From positions 785,001 to 849,000 of the forward strand of contig NZ_CP102267.1 of NCBI RefSeq assembly GCF_025148125.1: a stretch of DNA of 64,000 nucleotides, read 5' to 3'. The stretch is from Blautia wexlerae DSM 19850. Its GTDB lineage: Bacteria > Bacillota > Clostridia > Lachnospirales > Lachnospiraceae. Position numbers and translations under genes: made by a program. The number at the start of each line of letters is the position of its first letter. Position 1 is the stretch's first letter. The notes beneath the pieces are model-generated. The model did not search any database, was not told the DNA's origin, and worked only from the letters and a program-made list of their open reading frames with translations. Of this stretch, positions 26,733-35,773 are shown in pieces.

Positions 26733-28383
26733 ACAAAGCCGCCCATATCTTGGATTTTTAAAAGAGTATGCTTTTAAGAAAAAGCTACTACCTTCCTACA
26801 TTTTAACGATAGCGATAATTGTGTTAACAGCGGGGGTTTCTTTGGTGCGTCCAGAGCTGCAGGGAAAAGTGATAGATGATTTGGGGAATCCGCATAGTAC
26901 CAGTTTATCTGCGTTTATGTTCCTTCTAGCTGTGTTCTTAGGAATGTTGCTACTGAACTACCTTATGAATTATGTACAGCGTTATGTTGTGGCTGTCATA
27001 TCGGAAGAGATAGCAGCAGATATGCGACAAAAGGTAGAAGATAAATTATCAACAGTAAGCGTGAATTTTTTTGAGAAGATAAAGCTAAGTGACATTTTGC
27101 TGAAAGTAGATAAAGATGTTTCAGCAGTGAAACAATGTGGAATTACAAGTATTATCACATTGGTTTCCAATATTGTTATCCTGGTGGTTGTTCCTCCATA
27201 TATGTTTTCTATCCATAAGGGAATTGCCGTATCCAATATTATCTTACTTGTCAGTGTTCCTTTTATTAGTAGAATCCTGGGGAAATTGATACAGGAAACC
27301 AGTGGTCAAGTATTGGAAGGATATAACAGCATCACGAATATTCTGACAAACACCTATGATAATTGGTTTATTACAAGACTCTTTCAATGTGGGCAATATG
27401 TGCATGATATGTACTTTGAGAAAAATCAGAAATACAAAAAAGAGACGAATCGCCAGAACTTGTTGTATATATTGAATACATCTACGATACTCGTGATTCA
27501 GTTTATAGGAACAGTCATAATTTGGGTAGTCGGTGCACAAGAAGTATTCAAAGGGAATATGACCATAGGTACCATTATGGCCTTGATGAACTACCAGACA
27601 ATTATTATGAATCCTATTATTGGAATTGCACAGTTTGCTAACGAGTATCATACAGCCGTAGTTTCCTTAAAGGATATCAATGGTCTGCTTCAGTATCCGG
27701 ATCAGAAACAAGGAGACGGAAAGAAAGTAACAACAGTTAACAACATTTCCTTAGAAGAGATGAGCTTTTCTTATCCAGAGTCAAATAAGCAGGTATTTGA
27801 TCGGCTCAATATGAATTTCGAAAAAGGCACTCTTTACGGAGTTCATGGAAAAAGTGGACAAGGTAAAAGCACTCTGTTCAAAATTATAACAGGTGTGTAT
27901 CAACCGACAGAAGGAAAAGTAGTTGTGAACGACACAGATTTGCAGGAATTAGATATTAACAGCTATTGGGAAAATACAGGATATGTTATGCAGCGTACAC
28001 AGTTCTTCAATGATACAGTAAGACGGAATATGGGATTACTACATATTGTTTCAGAGGAAGAAATGGATACAGTGGCAGAGTGCTTGGATTTGTATGATGA
28101 AATCCATACTTTAGAAATGGTATGGGATACCGAGATAAAGATAGATCCATGCAATTTCTCAGAGGGACAAATGCGGCGTTTGGATATTATGAGGAATATT
28201 TTGAAAAATTCACAAATTTTGATTTTTGATGAAGCAACAGCTAACATTGACGGAAAACGTAGAAAAAGTTTTTATCAGTTGTTACATGAATTATCTGTAG
28301 ATAAAATAGTTATTTTTGCAACTCACAATTTAGAGGAGCTAGAAGAAGCAGATGTGATAATTGATTTAAATAAGTTTTCATAA
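26722..28383 (+). CDS. ABC exporter (membrane plus ATPase domain) for the mature peptide
   Basis: 553 aa from the ATG at 26722 (GAGG seven bases upstream), overlapping the radical SAM stop. Six membrane segments lie within residues 20-300, followed by the ATPase with Walker A GKSGQGKSTL (about 375), Q-loop VMQRTQFFNDTVRRNMG, a divergent signature NFSEGQMRRLD instead of LSGGQ, Walker B ILIFDEAT and the His switch FATHNLEE. Half-transporter that would work as a homodimer. No N-terminal C39 peptidase domain is present, so leader removal must come from another protein, probably the S8 protease encoded next. Confidence 0.92.
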   Translation: MKGKQSRPYLGFLKEYAFKKKLLPSYILTIAIIVLTAGVSLVRPELQGKVIDDLGNPHSTSLSAFMFLLAVFLGMLLLNYLMNYVQRYVVAVISEEIAADMRQKVEDKLSTVSVNFFEKIKLSDILLKVDKDVSAVKQCGITSIITLVSNIVILVVVPPYMFSIHKGIAVSNIILLVSVPFISRILGKLIQETSGQVLEGYNSITNILTNTYDNWFITRLFQCGQYVHDMYFEKNQKYKKETNRQNLLYILNTSTILVIQFIGTVIIWVVGAQEVFKGNMTIGTIMALMNYQTIIMNPIIGIAQFANEYHTAVVSLKDINGLLQYPDQKQGDGKKVTTVNNISLEEMSFSYPESNKQVFDRLNMNFEKGTLYGVHGKSGQGKSTLFKIITGVYQPTEGKVVVNDTDLQELDINSYWENTGYVMQRTQFFNDTVRRNMGLLHIVSEEEMDTVAECLDLYDEIHTLEMVWDTEIKIDPCNFSEGQMRRLDIMRNILKNSQILIFDEATANIDGKRRKSFYQLLHELSVDKIVIFATHNLEELEEADVIIDLNKFS

Positions 28384-28402
28384 GTAGAAGGGAGGGAAGC
28401 TA

Positions 28403-29395
28403 ATGAAAATTGGTGTCTTAGATACAGATGGAGATTTTAAACATAGATTTTTTAGAGATAAGAAACTAGATATAAGAAGAAAAAGCATCAATGGAGAATA
28501 TAGAAAATATGGTATTGGATTTACTCATGGAGAAATGGTTTGTTCAATGATTTTAAAAGAAAATCCACAAGCGGAAATTATATTATATCCCATTATTTCG
28601 GAGAATATGAAATGTTCTGTCTTGGAATTGATTAGGGGAATCGAATCACTAATTGAATCCGGTGTTGATATCATTAATTTAAGTGTAGGAGATGAATATA
28701 ATTACCACCCAGAACTAGAAAGTATCTGCAAAGACGCTCAAAGACAAGGGATACTAATAGTAGCAGCACATTCAAACAGGAACGTATATGCAACATATCC
28801 GGCTGATTTATCATTTGTAGTAGGTGTAAAATGCATTGACAAAAACTCACCTGAAAAAATTATGTTGTTCGATGAAAGCCACAATGAGGTTATTTTCTCT
28901 TCAAGCTATTTTTCTTTGTATCATTTGGAAATTCCCAGATTGATACAGGGAAATAGTTTTGCATGTGCTAAAATTTCAGGATTATTGAGTTGTCATAAGG
29001 ACAGTTTTAGAGAAGCGTTAAAGAATTTCGAATATAGTTTTTTGAATCATTATTATCCATGTGAATCTTTAAAACAAAAACAATGCTTATTTTGTACTAA
29101 TCGTCCGAATGATCAGATGGAGCAGAGGTTTATAAATGAAGTAACAAATACGATTGCAAATTTTACAATTGAGGATATGGATTCAGAAATGGTTAGACAA
29201 TTGCACGATTGGGAAATACTTTTTATAGATTGCGATAGTTATCAGGCTGTTTTACCATATAAAGATAAAATACGTGATTTTAAAATTTTGCACCAAGAAA
29301 AAGAAATTGTTTTACGGTATCCATTATTTAGTTTGGAAGAACGTATGAATTTAGATTTACAATACAGAGCTTTGATTCATCAATTTTTTATATGA
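28403..29395 (+). CDS. minimal cytoplasmic subtilisin-like (S8) protease
   Basis: 330 aa, no signal peptide. The catalytic triad is visible: Asp7 in KIGVLDTDGD, His42 in GFTHGEMVCSM, Ser185 in IQGNSFACAKISGLL; AAHSNRN (121-127) supplies the oxyanion Asn. The S8 core is compact (about 200 residues) and is followed by a 130-residue tail of unknown nature containing a CLFCTN Cys pair. Position between exporter and radical SAM genes suggests leader-peptide cleavage. GGAGGG upstream; the stop overlaps the region of the next start. Confidence 0.85.
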   Translation: MKIGVLDTDGDFKHRFFRDKKLDIRRKSINGEYRKYGIGFTHGEMVCSMILKENPQAEIILYPIISENMKCSVLELIRGIESLIESGVDIINLSVGDEYNYHPELESICKDAQRQGILIVAAHSNRNVYATYPADLSFVVGVKCIDKNSPEKIMLFDESHNEVIFSSSYFSLYHLEIPRLIQGNSFACAKISGLLSCHKDSFREALKNFEYSFLNHYYPCESLKQKQCLFCTNRPNDQMEQRFINEVTNTIANFTIEDMDSEMVRQLHDWEILFIDCDSYQAVLPYKDKIRDFKILHQEKEIVLRYPLFSLEERMNLDLQYRALIHQFFI

Positions 29396-29406
29396 GGAGG
29401 AATAAA

Positions 29407-30510
29407 ATGTACACACTATCATTGGAAATAATAAATAAATGTAATTTGAATTGCACATATTGCTATCTTGGCGAAAAGAAAAATACCTATATGAGTGTAG
29501 AAAGTGCTAAGAAGGCAGTTGATATAGCAGTTCATGAGGCACAAAAGCAATATGATAAAACGCTGATAGTTTATTTTATTGGGGGAGAGCCTTTGATGGC
29601 TTTTGAAACAATGAAAAGTATAGTTGATTATGCAAATGGAATTGGTGAAAAGAATGGTCTGAAAGTAAAATTTAGTACAACGATAAATGGAACGTTGATA
29701 ACAAGAGAAAATGTAGAACTTTTTATTAAAAATGATTTTGAAATAAAGGTAAGTATAGATGGACCTCAATTTGTACACGACTTAAATAGGCATGATTACG
29801 TAGGGAATGGAAGTTATAACAGAATTATGGAAAGACTACCTTATTTAAGAGAGTATGAGGAAAAAACAGGAAAGACAGTTGCGTATGCCCATGTAGTAAC
29901 AAAGAATAATTATCAGTTTTTTGAACAGAGCTTTCGGTTTTTATTAGATTTGAAGGCTGATAAGATTGAATCAGGTATAGATTATTATTGTCAGTGGGAG
30001 CCATCAGAAATATTAGAATTGAAGGAACAAATAAGGCGCACTTTCAATTTGTTTAAGGAAGAAGTTAAAAAGAGGGGAAAAAGCTTCTATTGGAATTTGT
30101 TTGAGCAACACCTGCAAGCATTTTTAGTGCCTTGTGACTTTTATGCCTGTAAAGCTGGTTTAAATAATGTTTATGTAGCAACGGATGGTAATATTTACAC
30201 ATGTATAGAGTTACCAGAATTTAAGATAGGGAATGTAAATGAAGGACTTAATGTACTAAGAATAAGAGAAATAGTTAATAGGGAAGATAAGGCATATCAA
30301 TTATGTAAACAATGTGATTTTATGAGCCATTGTAAGACACGAGGTTGTCAAGCATCCAATATAGAGATAAATGGAAATGTTTATCAGCCAGTGGAAATTA
30401 ATTGTCAAGTAACAAAAGTAATGTATGAACTTATTGAAAATAATATTTCCAAGAATCAATTGGATAAAATGGGAGAAGAACTGAAAGGGAAAAGAATTTA
30501 TGAAAAATAG
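29407..30510 (+). CDS. radical SAM/SPASM peptide maturase, type B copy 2
   Basis: 367 aa from the ATG at 29407 with GAGGAGG upstream; an earlier in-frame ATG at 29392 overlaps the protease stop. C12-x3-C16-x2-C19 (KCNLNCTYCYLG), FIGGEPLMAF, VSIDGPQFVHDLNR, THVV-like AHVVTKNNYQFF, and SPASM Cys in ATDGNIYTCIEL and LCKQCDFMSHCKTRGCQ. Paralogue of the enzyme at 20880. Its end overlaps the next radical SAM gene by 11 bases. Confidence 0.9.
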   Translation: MYTLSLEIINKCNLNCTYCYLGEKKNTYMSVESAKKAVDIAVHEAQKQYDKTLIVYFIGGEPLMAFETMKSIVDYANGIGEKNGLKVKFSTTINGTLITRENVELFIKNDFEIKVSIDGPQFVHDLNRHDYVGNGSYNRIMERLPYLREYEEKTGKTVAYAHVVTKNNYQFFEQSFRFLLDLKADKIESGIDYYCQWEPSEILELKEQIRRTFNLFKEEVKKRGKSFYWNLFEQHLQAFLVPCDFYACKAGLNNVYVATDGNIYTCIELPEFKIGNVNEGLNVLRIREIVNREDKAYQLCKQCDFMSHCKTRGCQASNIEINGNVYQPVEINCQVTKVMYELIENNISKNQLDKMGEELKGKRIYEK

Positions 30511-31759
30511 TCAATTACCAGATTTTACAATTATAAGATGTGATGATAAAGCGGCATTAGTTGATCCTGAATCTAAAGTATGTTTAATAGTAAGTAAAAG
30601 GATTGCAGATACTTTAAATTTGAAAGAGACAAATGATAAAATTTATCCTATATGGAGTAAGCAAGCAGAGTTTCAGAGAAAAATTGATGCGAAGCGTGAA
30701 AAAATAAATACGTTATATCTGATGGTGACACGTCAGTGCAATATGAATTGTGATTTTTGTGCTATTAATGCTAATCAAAATATGAAGATAAACAAAGAAT
30801 TCACACTCGAAAGTGTTAATGAACGTATTATTCCATTTTTAAGCTATATTTCACCACATAAAGTGGTTATTACAGGTGGAGAACCGTTTGTTAAAAAGGA
30901 TATTGTTGATATAGTAGGCAATATACGAAAGAAAGTAAAATGCCCTATTATTCTGCAAAGTAATGGTTTGGCAGTTGATGAAACGAAATTGGAATTTTTA
31001 AGTTCTCAAATAAATGAAATAAATTTTAGTACAAAGCATATGTTTGAATCGCCTAATAGAATAATAAAACTAAGAAAAAATATTGAATATTGTATAAAAA
31101 CAGGAATTAAGGTGGTTCTAAGTTTCATTTATGATAGACAAAATAAGGAGGATTTGTTTAGATTGCTTGATATAGCAGCAGAGTATGATGTTGAGGTTCT
31201 TTTGAACTTTGTAGCTCCAGTCGGAAGAGGGAAAAATAGAGAAGATATTCTTACGGAATCTGATAAATTGGAGATGAATTTAGAAATATTAGAATACATT
31301 TACGCACATGGATATGAGGAAAAGAAGTTATTTAATATGACCGAGTCAATATTGCAGGTTAAAAAATCTTGTGGTGGATATGGCAAGGTTATGGCGATTT
31401 TTCCAGAAGGTAATATTTATATGTGCCAGTGTTTGGAAAATGAAAATTTTAGAATAGGTAACATACAGGTAGATACATCAGAAACAATTGGACAGACACT
31501 TCTTGAGATGTTGGAAAAAGACGAAATAAAAACAGCATTTTGTGTTGATAATAAGACCGTGTGCCAAAAGTGCGAATATAGATATTTATGTGCTGGAAAG
31601 TGTCCTGTTTCTAGTAAAGTAAATGATAATAATTGCTATTTACTTAAACGCTTAATTGATTATCAGCTTTTTTATAAAAGGGAGTCAGATAGCAAAAAGG
31701 AAAAATTAAATGAGTACATAAAATTTTTAAAAAGTCTCAAGGCGGATATCAAAGATTAA
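30500..31759 (+). CDS. radical SAM/SPASM enzyme with N-terminal extension (fifth maturase)
   Basis: 419 aa. Residues 1-70 precede the core and include FTIIRCDDKAALVDPESKVC, possibly a small peptide-binding region; I cannot assign it to the RRE fold. The radical SAM motif is C80-x3-C84-x2-C87 (QCNMNCDFCAIN), with VITGGEPFVKKDI and the SPASM end AIFPEGNIYMCQCLEN / CQKCEYRYLCAGKCPVSS / NCYLLKRL. It differs from the A and B types and has no second copy here, so it may do a separate modification step. Last gene of the operon. Confidence 0.9.
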   Translation: MKNSQLPDFTIIRCDDKAALVDPESKVCLIVSKRIADTLNLKETNDKIYPIWSKQAEFQRKIDAKREKINTLYLMVTRQCNMNCDFCAINANQNMKINKEFTLESVNERIIPFLSYISPHKVVITGGEPFVKKDIVDIVGNIRKKVKCPIILQSNGLAVDETKLEFLSSQINEINFSTKHMFESPNRIIKLRKNIEYCIKTGIKVVLSFIYDRQNKEDLFRLLDIAAEYDVEVLLNFVAPVGRGKNREDILTESDKLEMNLEILEYIYAHGYEEKKLFNMTESILQVKKSCGGYGKVMAIFPEGNIYMCQCLENENFRIGNIQVDTSETIGQTLLEMLEKDEIKTAFCVDNKTVCQKCEYRYLCAGKCPVSSKVNDNNCYLLKRLIDYQLFYKRESDSKKEKLNEYIKFLKSLKADIKD

Positions 31760-31909
31760 TTGTGTATACTTTTATACCTAAGATTATTAAGTACATATAG
31801 AAAAGAAAAAGGGCAATTTATACATTATTTATCACAAAATATCAGGAAAATAGTATTATTTACTTGTACCAAATAAATACATCTTTTTAGTAGAAAGGAG
31901 TTGTTTATC

Positions 31910-32047
31910 ATGAATGAAGAATTAAGAAGAGAGGAAGAATTAAAAGAGGAAGAGGTTAACGTATATGCTGGCTGCGGATATATTCGTTATGTATGCCTGA
32001 CAGACTGTCTTCCAAACGGAAGTGCCTTTATTAATCCATTTGAGTAA
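31910..32047 (+). CDS. RiPP precursor peptide 2 (45 aa, C-x6-C-L-T-D-C core)
   Basis: ATG at 31910 with GAAAGGAG nine bases upstream, stop TAA at 32045-32047. A very acidic leader (EELRREEELKEEEVNVYAG) is followed by Cys at 22, 29 and 33 within CGYIRYVCLTDCLPNGSAF. Cys spacing and the CLTDC block are identical to the peptides at 19512 and 32229; EEVN-Y and G-S-A are also shared with 32229. It lies 150 bases behind the fifth maturase and is followed by hairpins, so it can be made in excess. Confidence 0.85.
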   Translation: MNEELRREEELKEEEVNVYAGCGYIRYVCLTDCLPNGSAFINPFE

Positions 32048-32071
32048 AGGCTAACACAAGAACAAGCGAAG

Positions 32072-32127
32072 GGTTGCTAAGAGGGAATATATGGATTTGA
32101 AACGACAATATGTTTTTCTTAGCAACC
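32072..32127 (+). repeat. inverted repeat after precursor 2
   Basis: GGTTGCTAAGA (32072-32082) pairs with TCTTAGCAACC (32117-32127), 34-base loop. It could be an mRNA 3'-end hairpin stabilising the precursor transcript, or a regulator site. Confidence 0.55.
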
Positions 32128-32170
32128 TACACAAGTTAGAAAGTATTGATACATTAGTATTATCAAGTAA

Positions 32171-32225
32171 TAAAAAATCGTCTTTAAGAACAGGTAAAGT
32201 GTGATCTTATGAGACGATTTTTTAT
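32171..32225. terminator. bidirectional terminator between convergent precursor genes
   Basis: AATCGTCT (32176-32183) pairs with AGACGATT (32212-32219), preceded by an A-run and followed by a T-run. It ends transcripts from both precursor 2 (+) and precursor 3 (-). Confidence 0.8.
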
Positions 32226-32228
32226 TGC

Positions 32229-32351
32229 TTATTCAAGAGTCGAGAGCCATGCACTGCCATCAATACAATCCGTTAAGCAATCATAGCGAATTTCGTTGCA
32301 GGATGATGTGTAGATATTTACTTCTTCAATCAGTAATTCATCTTCTTTCAT
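32229..32351 (-). CDS. RiPP precursor peptide 3 (40 aa, minus strand)
   Basis: ATG at 32349-32351 (minus), AAAGGAGG upstream, stop at 32229. The 40-residue product has an acidic leader (KEDELLIEEVNIYTSS) and Cys at 18, 25 and 29 within CNEIRYDCLTDCIDGSAW. The C-x6-C-L-T-D-C spacing is the same as in precursors 1 and 2, and EEVN-Y, IRY and GSA are shared with precursor 2. It is transcribed alone on the opposite strand, has its own TAAGCAA-box promoter, and shares a terminator with precursor 2. Confidence 0.82.
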   Translation of the reverse strand: MKEDELLIEEVNIYTSSCNEIRYDCLTDCIDGSAWLSTLE

Positions 32352-32379
32352 TATATTCACCTCCTTTATTTATGTTTCT

Positions 32380-32421
32380 ATTTTAAAATAATATAATAAA
32401 AGAGGTAAGAAATTTTGCTTA
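32380..32421 (-). promoter_or_regulatory. TAAGCAA-box promoter P3 (precursor 3)
   Basis: On the minus strand TAAGCAA starts at 32421 and TAAAAT begins 36 bases downstream (32385 to 32380). Upstream bases GTTAAATTAAGCAAAATTT resemble P1 and P2. The start codon follows about 30 bases after the -10. Confidence 0.55.
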
Positions 32422-32551
32422 ATTTAACCTTTTTTTTGACTAAAAAGATATCTACTAGGAAGTAATTATCAAATGATTTTTATAATAATATTCTGTCAAG
32501 ATTTGTTTTTTATAATATAGAAAATAGCATTAAATAAGAGGAGGATTTACA

Positions 32552-33217
32552 ATGTATATTTTAGAGGTTAAAAATTTAAAAAAATATTATGGAGAGGAAC
32601 CTAATATAGTAAGAGCAATTAATGGAATTAATTTAAAGGTGGAGCAAGGAGAATTTATAACAATTGTTGGAACATCGGGTTCAGGAAAATCAACGCTGCT
32701 ACATATGATAGGGGGACTTGATGTACCTACATCAGGCGAAATATATATCAGTGGAAAAATGTTAAGTAGAATGAATGATAATGAAATAACAATATTTCGT
32801 CGTAGAAATATTGGATTTATATTTCAAAATTATAATTTACTACCATCTTTAAGTGTTTACGAAAATATAGTGTTACCTGTGGAATTAGATGGCGGAGAGG
32901 TTGATCATATTTTTTTAGATGAAATAATAGAAATGTTACAATTAAAAGATAAAATTGATTCTATGCCAAATAAATTGTCAGGAGGACAGCAACAAAGAGT
33001 TGCAATCGCTAGAGCATTGATAGCAAAACCTGCAATTGTATTGGCTGATGAACCGACAGGAAATTTAGACAGCAAATCAAGCGCAGATGTGCTTGGTTTA
33101 TTAAAACGAACTGGAGAAAAATTCAATCAGACTATTGTTATGATTACACATAATAATGAGATTGCACAGTTAGCTGATAGGATTATTAGAATTGAAGATG
33201 GAAGAATTGTGGAATGA
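32552..33217 (+). CDS. MacB/LolD-type ABC transporter ATPase
   Basis: 221 aa, GAGGAGG upstream. Walker A TSGSGKSTLLHMIGGLD, Q-loop FIFQNYNLLPSLSVYENI, signature LSGGQQQRVAIARAL, Walker B IVLADEPTGNLDSKSS and His switch VMITHNNE: the typical set of the lipoprotein/bacitracin/lantibiotic export ATPase subfamily. It pairs with the permease encoded 14 bases downstream. In RiPP loci such systems usually give self-immunity or resistance. Confidence 0.94.
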   Translation: MYILEVKNLKKYYGEEPNIVRAINGINLKVEQGEFITIVGTSGSGKSTLLHMIGGLDVPTSGEIYISGKMLSRMNDNEITIFRRRNIGFIFQNYNLLPSLSVYENIVLPVELDGGEVDHIFLDEIIEMLQLKDKIDSMPNKLSGGQQQRVAIARALIAKPAIVLADEPTGNLDSKSSADVLGLLKRTGEKFNQTIVMITHNNEIAQLADRIIRIEDGRIVE

Positions 33218-33231
33218 TAAGGAGCAAACTT

Positions 33232-35634
33232 ATGGATAGAATATTAAGAATAAATAGTAAGAAGATTGTAAAAAGATTGGCGAACAGTAGTTTGAAGACA
33301 GAAAGACGCAGAAATATTATGGTTATTATTTCTATTATATTGGCAACTTTTTTGATTTCCATGTGTGGAGTTGGAATATTTGCATCTTCTCAAAGACAGA
33401 AAGTGTTATCGGAAGATACTTTTGAAGTAATGTATCGTAATGTTGATAAAAATAGTATAAAGTTGTTAAGAAAACAATCCGAAATAGAACGAGTAGGTGT
33501 AACATACTCATGGGGGACATGGAAAAATAGTGATGGAAAAAGTATGGCTTTTTCTTATATGGATGAAGATGCTCTTTATATTTCCAGAAAACAATTTCAT
33601 ATAGAACAAGGAAAGTTACCCAGTAAAAAAAACGAAATAGCTGTTAGTGAGCAATACTTAAAAAAATATGCACCAGACAGCAAAATAGGGGATAAGATTT
33701 CAATGGATGTTGGTAATGAAACACATAATTTTTTAATATCAGCTATTCTCAAATTTGAAAATCGAGACAATAATACGTATATTTTTCTTGTAGGAGATCA
33801 ATTTATAACACAACAGAAAGGATACCAAGAAAATGGATATCAGGTATATGCACACTTTAGAAATGTTAATATGATGAGTAAAGAGGATGTAGAAAAGATA
33901 GCGTCTTCGATTAGTCAGGAGTACCATTTGGATTATGAATATAGTTTTTTGTATTTAAATTCAAAACGTAACCAGTCTATAATAGATTATATTCCGTTCA
34001 TTTTATTGGCAGTTGTAGTGCTTATAGCAGGAATAACTGTAATACAGAGTATTTTTAGGATTTCTATTAGTGAAAAAATTCGGTACTATGGTCAATTAAG
34101 AACGGTGGGAGCGACTCAAAAACAGATTAAGGAGATTGTGAAAAAAGAAGGTGAAAAATTAACATTTATAGGAATGCCGATAGGTATTCTTCTTGGGGAC
34201 TTTTTTGGAATGCTAATAGGGGGTGTAAAAGCAGAGCCGGAAGTTATAATAGGAACATTAGTAATATCAGTTTGTGTGGCTATTATTTGCATGATAATGG
34301 TACGGTGTTCTATTCGCAAACCAGTAAAAATAGCAGCAAATACATCGCCACTAGAAGCGATAAGATTTGTTCCATTTAAAAATGAAGATTTGAATAGGAA
34401 AAAATTTAGACAAAGGATTACACCATCGAATATAGCGAAAATAAATTTAGGTCGAGACAAGAAGAGAACAATTAGCACAATCTTTTCTTTGGCATTTGGA
34501 GGAATACTATTGTTAGTGTCGGCGTCATTATTGGTAAGTTATTCAGCAGAATCACAGGTAAAAACTAAGGTTTTTGCAAATGGAGGTAAGTTTAGAATTT
34601 ATTTGAATGATGAACATTTAAAAGTAGCAGAGCAGATAAAAGAAAATCCATTAAACGAAGAATTGAGACAAAAAATTTTAGCAATAGATGGTGTAGAGAG
34701 TGTTATTAAACTTCGTAATACAATAGGAGAAGTTTCTTTTGTTGCTAATGGGGTAGAGAATGAAGGTATATTATGTGATGTGATTTCGGAAGATTCAAAA
34801 GAAGAGAATTCTGCTTTTATTAAAGAGCATTTAATCTCAGGGAAATTTCCATGTTCAAAATCAGAAATTTTGATATCAGATACCATAGAATTTATAAGTA
34901 TAGGTGAAACTATAAATATTACCTATAATGATAGAAAAATACCAGTAACAGTTACAGGAATTTATGATGGTAGTTATATAGGAACATCAAATGGAACTTC
35001 TGTAGCAGATGACAGTTATATTTTAATTACTGAAGAATTGGCAGATACAGGGACAATGCTTTCCGATATTAAAAATTATTCCTATACATGGGAAATACTT
35101 GTTGATTCAAAGAAGATACAAAATGTTACTGGTAATTTAGCAAATTGCATTAAAACAGCTTTGTCAGGGGTATCAATTTGCTCATTTGAAGAGGAAGTAG
35201 AATATTTTGAGAACCAGATGAAATTGTTATTTGGGGGAATACAAGCTATATCATGGTTGATATTTGCGTTTGGGGTAGTCAATTTGATTAATATGACACT
35301 TTCTAATCAGATTTCAAGGAAAAAGGAAATTGCTGTTATGCGTTCAATAGGATTAACAAATAGTCAACTCTACCATATTTTTATTATAGAGGGAATAAGC
35401 TATATCGTTGTAAGTTTTACTATTATTTTGTTAATTGGTATACCGATATCGGTATTATTATGTAAATATTTGGGGAACTTGCTCGGAGGAGGTATTATGA
35501 TATATAAGTTTCCGATGACGGAAATGTTAATGTATATATTAGTTTTGGTTGTATTAGAATTTATATTAGCTGCTTGGTGTATTAGCAATGCTCAAAAGCA
35601 TTCCTTGGTATCTCAAATAAGTGATATAGATTAA
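33232..35634 (+). CDS. FtsX-type ABC transporter permease
   Basis: 800 aa from the ATG at 33232, eight bases after AAGGAG; an earlier ATG at 33214 overlaps the ATPase stop without such a site. Layout: N-terminal membrane helix (IMVIISIILATFLISMCGVG), a 180-residue extracellular region, three helices with the FtsX core (IRYYGQLRTVGATQKQIKEI), a middle helix, a second extracellular domain and a second FtsX core (KEIAVMRSIGLTNSQLYHI) with final helices. This duplicated SalY/MacB-like design fits lantibiotic immunity or peptide extrusion. The kinase/regulator pair across the terminator is its likely controller. Confidence 0.9.
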   Translation: MDRILRINSKKIVKRLANSSLKTERRRNIMVIISIILATFLISMCGVGIFASSQRQKVLSEDTFEVMYRNVDKNSIKLLRKQSEIERVGVTYSWGTWKNSDGKSMAFSYMDEDALYISRKQFHIEQGKLPSKKNEIAVSEQYLKKYAPDSKIGDKISMDVGNETHNFLISAILKFENRDNNTYIFLVGDQFITQQKGYQENGYQVYAHFRNVNMMSKEDVEKIASSISQEYHLDYEYSFLYLNSKRNQSIIDYIPFILLAVVVLIAGITVIQSIFRISISEKIRYYGQLRTVGATQKQIKEIVKKEGEKLTFIGMPIGILLGDFFGMLIGGVKAEPEVIIGTLVISVCVAIICMIMVRCSIRKPVKIAANTSPLEAIRFVPFKNEDLNRKKFRQRITPSNIAKINLGRDKKRTISTIFSLAFGGILLLVSASLLVSYSAESQVKTKVFANGGKFRIYLNDEHLKVAEQIKENPLNEELRQKILAIDGVESVIKLRNTIGEVSFVANGVENEGILCDVISEDSKEENSAFIKEHLISGKFPCSKSEILISDTIEFISIGETINITYNDRKIPVTVTGIYDGSYIGTSNGTSVADDSYILITEELADTGTMLSDIKNYSYTWEILVDSKKIQNVTGNLANCIKTALSGVSICSFEEEVEYFENQMKLLFGGIQAISWLIFAFGVVNLINMTLSNQISRKKEIAVMRSIGLTNSQLYHIFIIEGISYIVVSFTIILLIGIPISVLLCKYLGNLLGGGIMIYKFPMTEMLMYILVLVVLEFILAAWCISNAQKHSLVSQISDID

Positions 35635-35663
35635 TTTTCGACATAAAGAACACAATTAATTAT

Positions 35664-35702
35664 AACTGGGAAAACAAATTTATATTACTTGTTTCCCAGT
35701 TA
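35664..35702. terminator. hairpin between convergent permease and kinase genes
   Basis: AACTGGGAAA / TTTCCCAGTT with extra ACAA/TTGT pairing, loop about 12 bases. The T-run is weak, but position between convergent genes supports a bidirectional terminator. Confidence 0.65.
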
Positions 35703-35773
35703 TTGTTAGATTGGAGAAAATAATTATGTATTCCTTGAGAAAAAGGAGACTTGAATGTCGTTACCTATAATTT

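Noticed and set aside
32072..32127. A fourth precursor between precursors 2 and 3
   Set aside because: No frame with ribosome binding site or the Cys pattern exists there; the sequence forms hairpins.
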